DNA of 64,000 bases from Levilinea sp. (GTDB taxonomy: Bacteria > Chloroflexota > Anaerolineae > Anaerolineales > Anaerolineaceae): positions 124,001 through 188,000 of the forward strand of contig JARKPO010000066.1 in the NCBI GenBank assembly GCA_029975215.1. The letters are read 5' to 3'. Made by a program: the position numbers and the translations under genes. Under the pieces are notes generated by a model. The model did not search any database, was not told the DNA's origin, and worked only from the letters and a program-made list of their open reading frames with translations. The first letter of the stretch is position 1, and each line of letters starts with the position of its first letter. Positions 59,701-64,000 of this stretch are shown here, piece after piece.

Positions 59701-61621
59701 TACGGTAGCGGGAGCAGTCCCTGACCTGACGACCACTAAAGCGGTGATCCTGGCTGTGGATGCGAACGAGAATGACACGGTCTCCGCGGGCGATACGCTG
59801 CGGTATACGGTGACCTTGATCAACAACGGAAATCAAGATGCGGGCGACGTGGTCTTCAGCGACACGCCGGATGTCAACACGGCCCTGGTTAACGGGAGTG
59901 TGACGACTACCCAGGGGACAGTGACGCTTGGCAACGCGGCTGGCGACACCGCGGTGGAAGTGCAGGTGGGCGACCTGGCAGGCAAGGGCGGAAGCGTGAC
60001 GATCGTGTTTGACGTGCGCATTGCAGATCCGCTGCCAGAGGGTGTGGTGTCTGTGGCGAACCAGGGTTTGTTCACGGGTGATAATATCGATGACACCCCC
60101 ACGGATGACCCGGCCAGTACGCCAGAAGATGACCCAACGATCACCGTGCTGGATACGGCGTTTTCCAAACGGGTGGTCTCATCGAACCAGGAATTTACCC
60201 CGGAGGGAAATGTGGCGATTGGAGAAATCGTCACGTATGAAGTTCGTATGATGGTCCCGCCGACCGTCTTACAAAATGTGCGTCTGGTGGATGAATTGAG
60301 TGCGGGACTGTCTTTTGTGCGCTGTGTGAGCGTTACCCCAGCGGACCCGGCATTGACAACCAGCGTAGTTGGCGGTTTTGAGGGCGCATGTGCTGCGCCG
60401 GTTTTGGAGCCGATCCCGGCGACCAGTACGGCTCCAGAGGATATGGATAGAAAGGTGACCTTCACTTTGGGGACGCTGACTAACACCAGCGCTGATATTG
60501 TGCCTCTGACCTTTACTTACGAAGCGGTAGTGCTGAACAGCGCGGCCAATCAGGACGGCGTACAGGTGGATAACGCGGCGACATGGACCTGGGATGGAGG
60601 AGCACTGACCACCTCGGCTCAGGACCAGACTATTGTGGAACCTGACCTGGCGATTTTGAAGACTGTGGATGTAGAAACAGCGCTGCCGGGGACGATTGTG
60701 AAATTTACCCTGAAAGTCTGGCACACGAAAGAAAGCCGTGCAGATGCGTTCTTTGTGGTCTTAAGAGATAAAGTGCCGTCTGGACTGACGTATGTGACCG
60801 GGTCGTTGAAACCTGTGAAGGGACCTGTTCCCACACTGCTGGATGAGGCTGTTGCGCCGACCCTGACGGTGACCTGGGACAGCTTCCCGTTGGCGAGCGA
60901 GCCCTCAGTCGTGGAATTTAAAGCGCGGGTCGGCAACCTTGGGCCGGGGACGGAGGTGGTCAATAACGCCAGCGTAGCCTGGACCAGTTTGCCAGGGAAC
61001 GTCATGGACCCGCAAACGCGCAACCCGCTTTCAACAGAACGTTTCTATGACCCGGCGTCTACCGTGAACATCTACGGCGCGCGCAGCTCGGCAGCTATCC
61101 GGATCCCGACATTACCCAAAACCGGCTTTGCACCGGGCAAGGTGACCCCATTGGGGACCCAACCTGCGGGCTTTTACCAGGATCTGGGTGATCTCTGGCT
61201 GGAGATCCCGGCGTTGAATGTGAAAGAGCCCATTTTGGGTGTGCCCGGTTCAACAGACGGTTGGGATTTGACCTGGCTGGGCGAATCGGTGGGCTACCTG
61301 AACGGGACGGCTTTCCCAACCTGGGAGGGCAACACGGGTCTGACGGCGCATGTATACAACGCAGACGGTTCACCTGGGCCTTTCCAGCGGCTGCATGAAC
61401 TGCGCTGGGGGGATGTGGTGGTATTACACGGCTACGGCCAGCGGTACGTGTATGAGGTTCGTGAAAATGTAAAGACCTGGGAAGGCGATCTTTCGCCGCT
61501 GCGCGAGGAAAAGCTGGACTGGGTGACCCTGATTACCTGCCAGGGGTACGATGCGACGATCAATGAGTACATTTGGCGCGTGGCTGTGCGGGCGGTGCTG
61601 GTGAGGGTTGAGCCAGAATAG
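50798..61621 (+). CDS. Giant secreted DUF11-repeat protein with LPKTG motif and C-terminal sortase domain
   Basis: A 3607-residue surface protein. Residues about 18-41 are a signal peptide (LRFFIVFYFVLSILGSG core). After a unique domain (to about 225) come roughly 17 DUF11-like beta-sandwich modules, many starting VEPQLxIxKxV or VTIGExVxYxLxVxxPEGT. LPKTG lies at 3439-3443. Residues about 3460-3607 are a sortase: His3518 (LTAHVYNADG), Cys3581 (LITCQGYD), Arg3594 (IWRVAVRAVLV); His-Cys 63 and Cys-Arg 13 residues apart, close to Staphylococcus SrtA (64 and 13). No membrane helix follows LPKTG. It is monocistronic, divergent from the exopolysaccharide operon. Self-anchoring or self-release is inferred. 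Confidence 0.9.
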   Translation: MCRSNCHSPCCNKLSVYLRFFIVFYFVLSILGSGGKSAAAKAFQVPIPEAIINLQAETFLGTTFTFEVVFDNASSDLVTGVGYGPYLDVFLPTGGVDGTSAGGPEDGIFFNSAQYQGFPVHVFPVIDCFSGTQVTHPLTNQLINCPAAPGGMFAPFHWQMVVVELPFGSFAIDQPPAPITFNATLSDYADLSVPLPVVARAGFRFGQDPLDNPVSDPVVVSGDFTQFTEPVLLRLIKQYNWREDETSTGPNFTRSYTINLDIAEGQVLNNVTLSDLLPDEMQYVALTAVNPGAVSCSYPDTAIPGGTLTCSFSAVTGGAGTSDGSLTFSFYVPLLDAGGSRVIDPNSGGCVDLDNAISAQGTWDPIDDRDSEVLTDILTDPAHTLEACSHTVQKSNGIVTDITPAGLSPYDTLEYTLDFQVSDFFAENGIVLTDVISDGLRFDPGYTPTLSVNGHTFTLATTFGASNYSVIPNYTPASSAPNDGSTQIIFRVSDELNDQLGSDMLRGGCVPAAGVTAPDCTSPDNDGPTTGVIRYRAQVQKEFTDTYPSGDPSVDQGDVLSNSVVMDGDVLDTLSLLPTGGTPIEDSQSSVSIQRGSLTKTIYAINGDTGYTSPVLVAPGDAVTYRLQYLLYTSDVEKLRLVDYLPLPVFSAGELTTFNDVIGPVPAAGTANFGPADTFRQWYGTTPALSVDAANNSVSFYYGDFDIDPSRASLVDILFTVTVSDRPFADGLYLTNQVQATEGATNADPQQSTDLIQIQLAEPVVSVTKGVVWSDRASAVFSPDPPAPVTFNAPGACPRFSGSIDSPSLAGSPIDSDISGLDAGDVVTFAVVLENTGRSSAFDVTVKDSLPAGLAIPSGGLNLCVTDGTGAALAYSDLGGGLFGSGIRLEDGTTGALTRGKDSSGDLVDTGTNIAVVTFDLQLETSIEPPNAITNTAVLTNYAGTEGGEDHTASDLEDEAIVDLLIPTVLKTMTGTNQAHTADPNVTIGELVDYSITVTVPEGTLPNARVTDTLPSGLAFVDCLEVTAPASVFSAAQLAALCNDPTNPTVAAGGVSATWDLGTIVNTDTDNAVAEVITIKYRVAVTNIAANAQGATRVNQAQFEWAGGSVTDAADSIQIVEPQLQIGKTVLPTTGDAGNSVTFTITIQHAAGSGADAFNVNFSDVVPAGLTFTPGTFSVTGYAPTTSVATPPFSATWDSFPLGSIATIKFTATLDTNVSPGQVITNTAVMNWSSLPGDVTTTQSPYSALAVERTGSPADPGGSENDYTRQSAATVTVNVPTPVKYLVSTSEAHTSGSAVTIGEVVRYRLAVQIPEGEATLVTIQDLLPTNGLYMDGTARFTFVSNQAGISSSLKTCANDTGASATPANLASNFVDCTFDAGMITGGPFVSGTDPVFAFGNLVNLDRDDDGEFLVVEFNMLLMNTNANQLTSPATTRVNQFRFYVNSVLRGTSNSVSISVTEPVLTVAKALVSTPLDAKDPFSYTVTVRNPGPITAFDIRMVDAIPAQLNLLGYSDTHPAASAITADTSTSTQVDLMLNQLQSGEEWVITLQVEVKEGTLVGLTIANSANIRWTSLPGDNGTLGNPTGSTAPGTPGSATGERDGSGGTGTLNDYTAADPENLTLVSPAIQKYDPIPAVATIGDTVNYLIEVSVPEGTVQNLVVTDLLPAGLRYENYAVLVNAGDGGGVLTETYGGTVTLTPTVVNSGGSGDDVRFEFGNVVTAGDNNPGNNRFLIQVAVRVLNEMGNVQGTVLTNTARMEYTNPNTGSTAQLNTGPRNLSLVEPQISLTKSVVPTSGIEAGDTLTYTLQISNTGAATAYDVFVEDQIPAGLGFDAGSQICNLYNAGVLAGPIGAQTSLAGSVLRLEGNPAGSWDLAATEPDTFIECTYTVTVLPDLFLSGTHINVADADWGTQDGSANPEERNYVDTVPYPVDQDQDQDSASVSGDGPVIEKSADRTVVTIGDTVTYTLTVASPLGTARNLVIEDVLPAGMLFNAVSVTIDGIDTTGLAFTSSDPAGGTVPVTLTWNFGDAAISESPATITYTATVANVATNQSGITLTNQAALNYDLADGTPATEQTDNTTVTIVEPQITLVKSVSLSSGVEAGDVLTYTLQISSTGASTAYDVFVEDQIPAGLQFNTDSQSCEIYDAGVLTGSIGAQSSLTGSLLRLEGNPTGSWDLAATDPDTNILCTYTVTVLPDLFLSGTHINLADADWGTQDGSGNPEERNYEDAPGPLYPVDQDQDQDSAPVSGDGPLIEKSVDKTTVAVGETVTYTLTITSPLGTARNLVIEDALPAGMLFNAAPVTIDGIDTTGLTFTSSDPAGGTAPVTLTWNFGNAAISKSPATITYTATAANVVANQAGTTLSNFVSLNYDLADGTPATEQTDATTVTVVEPTLTIDKQITALPDPLDAGGVVSYRLLVSNPAGINTATAYNVTLEDRLPAALSLQPATVVMTPSAGVVNAAVSISGNVITVTADAVPVGDSIQVAFSAAINDGAPAGSTVRNVGTVDWSSMPGTPAEERNGDDGPGGTLDDYATENSDEFTLLDTPEIAKSIVNTSLGDTTLPVVTIGEIVRYRLVVTLPEGTASSVVVNDALPLGMRYVSGSAVMDRTGFAGTVPDPTVTGGTIDGEDVVFTFGSTVVNGDNDPSNDSFAIEFEAVVLDVTGNVGLPPTPTTLTNQASVAMNGGTAVNSNPVDVTVGEPQLVISKVFSPDQAAANDTVTVTLSVQNVGTTPAYDVLVEDAFPKSRFPMISEGTTPSGFAYALVDADPNWIVTYTGGPIPAGGTRDFTFSVTLANDFASGETYLNTAYVNAYSTLPGDDPNERDEPVTQGEDTLTGISPELSITKTDHADTAAPGDTLIYGLVISNTGDRGATGVVVTETVPQGTTFNSASSSTGWSCTTTAGVTTCEYAIGALAANSSVTIQFAVTVNDPLGATITSILNTATVADDGTHGADPNLDDNTTTDEDTVAGAVPDLTTTKAVILAVDANENDTVSAGDTLRYTVTLINNGNQDAGDVVFSDTPDVNTALVNGSVTTTQGTVTLGNAAGDTAVEVQVGDLAGKGGSVTIVFDVRIADPLPEGVVSVANQGLFTGDNIDDTPTDDPASTPEDDPTITVLDTAFSKRVVSSNQEFTPEGNVAIGEIVTYEVRMMVPPTVLQNVRLVDELSAGLSFVRCVSVTPADPALTTSVVGGFEGACAAPVLEPIPATSTAPEDMDRKVTFTLGTLTNTSADIVPLTFTYEAVVLNSAANQDGVQVDNAATWTWDGGALTTSAQDQTIVEPDLAILKTVDVETALPGTIVKFTLKVWHTKESRADAFFVVLRDKVPSGLTYVTGSLKPVKGPVPTLLDEAVAPTLTVTWDSFPLASEPSVVEFKARVGNLGPGTEVVNNASVAWTSLPGNVMDPQTRNPLSTERFYDPASTVNIYGARSSAAIRIPTLPKTGFAPGKVTPLGTQPAGFYQDLGDLWLEIPALNVKEPILGVPGSTDGWDLTWLGESVGYLNGTAFPTWEGNTGLTAHVYNADGSPGPFQRLHELRWGDVVVLHGYGQRYVYEVRENVKTWEGDLSPLREEKLDWVTLITCQGYDATINEYIWRVAVRAVLVRVEPE
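56138..57967 (+). repeat. Tandem duplication of a two-module unit within the giant gene
   Basis: Copy 1 (56138-57049, 912 bp, residues 1781-2084) and copy 2 (57050-57967, 918 bp, residues 2085-2390) are by eye about 80% identical in protein, including STAYDVFVEDQIPAGL, VLPDLFLSGTHIN, YPVDQDQDQDSA and LGTARNLVIEDxLPAGMLFN. They are the most recent duplication in the repeat array. Confidence 0.88.
61112..61126 (+). other. LPKTG sorting motif preceding the sortase domain
   Basis: Codons for LPKTG in IPTLPKTGFAPGK. In Gram-positive surface proteins this motif is cut between Thr and Gly. Here it is followed not by a hydrophobic helix and basic tail but by about 17 linker residues and a sortase domain. 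Confidence 0.8.
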
Positions 61622-61637
61622 CCTTTGAGGAATCAGC

Positions 61638-61680
61638 AAAAAGCCTTGCTTTGCGATCTAGCGGAGCAAGGCTTTTTTTT
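61638..61680. terminator. Bidirectional terminator between the giant gene and the ABC-F gene
   Basis: AAAAAGCCTTGCT and AGCAAGGCTTTTTTTT enclose a short loop, giving U runs on both strands. Confidence 0.92.
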
Positions 61681-61697
61681 CTTTGACCAACCTGTTA

Positions 61698-63365
61698 CTA
61701 ACGAGATGGAGAGGAGCTTAAAAACGTGTAAGGATGGCTAAGGGAAGAAGCAAGGAAATCGGAGAATGCCCCTGGGAATTCCAGGCGACCCTGTTTGGAG
61801 AGCACCAGAAGCTGATCCACGGTTTGATCCAGGAAATAGCGGTCGTGTGAGACGATGAGCACCGTGCCTTCAAAATCGTTAAGGGCGGTTTCCAACACTT
61901 CTGCCGAGGGGATATCCAGATTATTGGTAGGCTCGTCGAGGATGAGAAAATTGCAGCCGGTTAAAACGATCTGTGCGAGTTGAAGACGGCTGCGTTCACC
62001 GCCGGAGAGCTGGCTGATTTTTTGATGCACCTGGCGGTAGGAGAACAAGTGGCGGTTAAGAAAGGCGGCCGCGGCGGATTCGCTCATATTGCCGGTGAGT
62101 CGAATCGAATCCAGCACGGTTTGATTGAAATCGAGGGTTTCATGTTCCTGGGCGTAGTAGCCAATTTTGACGCTGGGGCCGATGATGATATCGCCGCGGG
62201 TGGGTTGGAGCTTGCCAAGAATGAGCTGAAGCAAAACGGATTTTCCTGCGCCATTTTCACCGATGATGCCAAGACGCTGCCCATGGTAGAGGAGTAAATT
62301 TAAGTCATCGAACACAAGCTGTGAGTCGAAAGCCATCGAGACGTGTTGAAGCTCCAGCACTTTGGATGAGCCGCGCCAACCGTTCAGGCGCAGATCCATG
62401 CGGCGGCGCTCCAGTACGGGACGCTCGATGCGCTCCATCTTGTCCAGCCGATTTTGAATGGCATGGGCACGCTTGGCGAATTTTTCACTATCGTAGGTCT
62501 TGGCCCAAATGGCATAGCGCTGAATGGCCTTCTCAATGCGGGTGATTTCACGCTGTTGGATGTTGTACAGCTCTTCCTGACGGGCCAGGCGTTCTTGTTT
62601 CTCCACGTAGTAGGTGGAGTAATCGGTGTTGTAGAGGGAGAGTTGGCCGTCTTCCAGGTCGGCGATGTGGGTGACGACGGCGTCCAACAGGTAGCGGTCG
62701 TGGGAAATAAGGACGACTGCGCCTGGGTAGGCGCGGATGAGCTGTTCCAGATAAGCCTTACCGGCCAGATCCAGGTGGTTGTCTGGCTCGTCCAGCAGCA
62801 GAACATTGGGGTTAGCCAGCAGGGTGCGGGTGAGGGCAACCAATTTTTTCTTGCCGCCGGAAAGATCTTTGATCTGGAGTTTCAACTCGTGAGGGGCTAA
62901 GCCTAGACCCAGCAAGGTGGTTTTTACCCGTTCGGGGAATTGATTGCCGCCCAGCTTCTGATATTCCTCGAGATACGCAGCCTGTTTTTCCAGCGCAGCT
63001 GCAAGACGTTTCTCATTGGCGTACACCTCAGGATCCCCCAGGCTGGCTTCAAGATGCTCCAGTTTTGATGTAAGTTCAAGAATGCGCTGGTTTCCGCTCA
63101 GGGCTGCCTGCAGGGCGGTGAGGTGCGGGTCCAGTTCGGGGTGTTGGGGCAGATAGCCGATAGAGATGTTTTTGAGACGAGTGATGCTTCCGCCGCTTTC
63201 GGGCTGATATTCACCCATGATGAGGCGAAACAGCGAAGATTTGCCCGCACCGTTGGAACCGATGAGGCCAATACGCTGGCCGTCCTGGATTTCCAGCGAG
63301 ACGGTTTGCAAAATTTGTTTGGCGCCCAACATGAGGGTGATGTTATTGAGGCTGAGCACAATCAT
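61698..63365 (-). CDS. ABC-F family ATPase
   Basis: A 555-residue soluble protein with two ABC domains and no membrane part; ABC-F proteins act on ribosomes (translation factors or antibiotic protection). Domain 1: GSNGAGKSS (36-44), signature LSGGKKKLVAL, Walker B VLLLDEPDNHLDL. The linker is charged and helical (about 250-320). Domain 2: GENGAGKSVL, LSGGERSRLQLA, LILDEPTNNLDIPS. The first signature (LSGGK) and DEPDNHLDL deviate slightly from the usual LSGGQ/E and DEPTNHLD. Start at ATG 63365 near its own upstream region. Confidence 0.88.
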   Translation of the reverse strand: MIVLSLNNITLMLGAKQILQTVSLEIQDGQRIGLIGSNGAGKSSLFRLIMGEYQPESGGSITRLKNISIGYLPQHPELDPHLTALQAALSGNQRILELTSKLEHLEASLGDPEVYANEKRLAAALEKQAAYLEEYQKLGGNQFPERVKTTLLGLGLAPHELKLQIKDLSGGKKKLVALTRTLLANPNVLLLDEPDNHLDLAGKAYLEQLIRAYPGAVVLISHDRYLLDAVVTHIADLEDGQLSLYNTDYSTYYVEKQERLARQEELYNIQQREITRIEKAIQRYAIWAKTYDSEKFAKRAHAIQNRLDKMERIERPVLERRRMDLRLNGWRGSSKVLELQHVSMAFDSQLVFDDLNLLLYHGQRLGIIGENGAGKSVLLQLILGKLQPTRGDIIIGPSVKIGYYAQEHETLDFNQTVLDSIRLTGNMSESAAAAFLNRHLFSYRQVHQKISQLSGGERSRLQLAQIVLTGCNFLILDEPTNNLDIPSAEVLETALNDFEGTVLIVSHDRYFLDQTVDQLLVLSKQGRLEFPGAFSDFLASSLSHPYTFLSSSPSR

Positions 63366-63404
63366 GAACGACAGGCCCCTAGTGTGAAATGAATGAGAGC
63401 GTAT

Positions 63405-63410
63405 TATAAT
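63405..63410 (+). promoter_or_regulatory. -10 element for the DNA glycosylase gene
   Basis: TATAAT 67 bases before the start codon; no convincing -35. Confidence 0.4.
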
Positions 63411-63477
63411 GGATAATTTGTGCAGGCTGAGGTAAGCCGATGCGAACCGAGTGAATACTATCGATGGGAGGAAAAGT

Positions 63478-64000
63478 ATGGGATATTGCAGTGAATCGCA
63501 GAACGACCTTTGGCACCGGCGGTATCACAACGAGGAGTACGGGTTTCCAATCACGGAGGACAACCGATTATTTGAACGATTTGTGCTGGAAATCAATCAG
63601 GCAGGGTTATCGTGGTCAACGATATTACGCAAGCAGGAAGCTTTTCGGGAGGCTTATGCGAGGTTTGATATTCGAAAAGTGGCGAATTTTGATGAGGGAG
63701 ACCGCGCCCGTCTGTTGGGTGACGCCGGGATCATCCGAAACCGATTGAAAGTGAACGCAGCCATCACCAATGCGCAGCGAATTTTGGAATTAAGCCGGGA
63801 ATATGGGAGCTTCAAGGCCTGGCTGGACGCGCATCACCCGAGGAGCAAAGCAGCGTGGGTGCAGCTGTTCAAGAGGCACTTTGTATTTGTGGGTGGTGAG
63901 ATTGTAGGAGAATTCTTGATGAGTACGGGCTATCTGCCGGGGGCGCACGAGGAGTCATGCCCGGTGTACGCCCAAATCCTGGCACTCAACCCGCCCTGGG
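63478..64000 (+). CDS. tag: DNA-3-methyladenine glycosylase I (3'-truncated by window end)
   Basis: An open frame of 174 complete codons running off the window. It begins MGYCSESQNDLWHRRYHNEE behind GGGAGGAAAAGT. The zinc site of Tag is complete: Cys4, His17, His157 and Cys161 (AHEESCPVY). The catalytic Glu38 in VLEINQAGLSW and DAGIIRNRLKVNA are conserved. It removes 3-methyladenine from DNA. Only the last residues are likely to be missing, since family members are about 185-200 residues long. Confidence 0.9.
   Translation, partial: MGYCSESQNDLWHRRYHNEEYGFPITEDNRLFERFVLEINQAGLSWSTILRKQEAFREAYARFDIRKVANFDEGDRARLLGDAGIIRNRLKVNAAITNAQRILELSREYGSFKAWLDAHHPRSKAAWVQLFKRHFVFVGGEIVGEFLMSTGYLPGAHEESCPVYAQILALNPPW

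Noticed and set aside
1..64000. CRISPR array, prophage or insertion sequence
   Set aside because: No short direct-repeat array with spacers, transposase, integrase or phage structural gene was found on either strand.

Overview
The window looks like a chromosomal segment of a Chloroflexota bacterium, probably Anaerolineae (an inference from gene content and style, with no marker gene tested). The pointers are long runs of polytopic glycosyltransferases, frequent TTG/GTG starts behind AGGAG-type ribosome binding sites, a pyrophosphate-type phosphofructokinase, DUF11-repeat surface proteins, and orphan BchI-like and uroporphyrinogen-decarboxylase-like genes. No phage, insertion sequence, CRISPR array or rRNA was seen. 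Coding density is very high; the only gene-free stretch above 300 bp is 50124-50797.

Layout. 1-5.9 kb: four co-oriented membrane glycosyltransferases. 5.9-9.3 kb: a DegS-like cytoplasmic histidine kinase, a PPi-type phosphofructokinase and a class II aldolase. 9.3-12.7 kb: a Nudix hydrolase converging on rsmD, a UroD-family protein and a Mg-chelatase-like AAA+ ATPase. 12.8-16.5 kb: GtrA, UDP-glucuronate decarboxylase and two lipoproteins. 16.6-18.3 kb: scpB and an RluB-type pseudouridine synthase. 18.4-23.5 kb: a NERD-like membrane protein, plsX, tRNA-Leu(GAG), a polyprenyl diphosphate synthase, tatD and a phosphohexomutase. 23.6-27.7 kb: a tRNA-modification operon (cysteine desulfurase, mnmA, small membrane protein, trmI-type methyltransferase, Nudix). 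27.8-31.4 kb: ribosomal protein L25/CTC with a possible attenuated leader, a YqeC-MocA fusion, a ferredoxin, tRNA-Gln(CTG) and a PlsC-type acyltransferase.

31.6-50.1 kb is one minus-strand exopolysaccharide operon of 16 tightly packed or overlapping genes. It holds an initiating sugar-phosphate transferase, a Gfo/Idh - acetyltransferase - DegT trio for a diamino-sugar-type nucleotide sugar, a Wzz-BY-kinase, a MurJ-type flippase, four glycosyltransferases, an O-antigen-ligase/polymerase-type protein, two methyltransferases, a FemAB-like transferase, an ATP-grasp ligase and an apparently circularly permuted NodB-type deacetylase. It seems to be driven by a consensus promoter at 50586-50614 followed by a roughly 450-nt structured leader with an intrinsic-terminator-like hairpin.

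Divergent from that operon, across an AT-rich control region, is a 10.8-kb gene (50798-61621) for a 3607-residue secreted protein. It has a signal peptide, about 17 DUF11-type beta-sandwich modules arranged mostly as alternating two-domain units, an LPKTG sorting motif, and directly after it a complete sortase domain with His, Cys and Arg at canonical spacing. Substrate and transpeptidase are on one polypeptide and no membrane anchor follows the motif. I regard this self-contained surface-anchoring architecture, paired with the divergent polysaccharide operon, as the most interesting system in the window. An ABC-F ATPase and a 3'-truncated 3-methyladenine DNA glycosylase I gene close the window.
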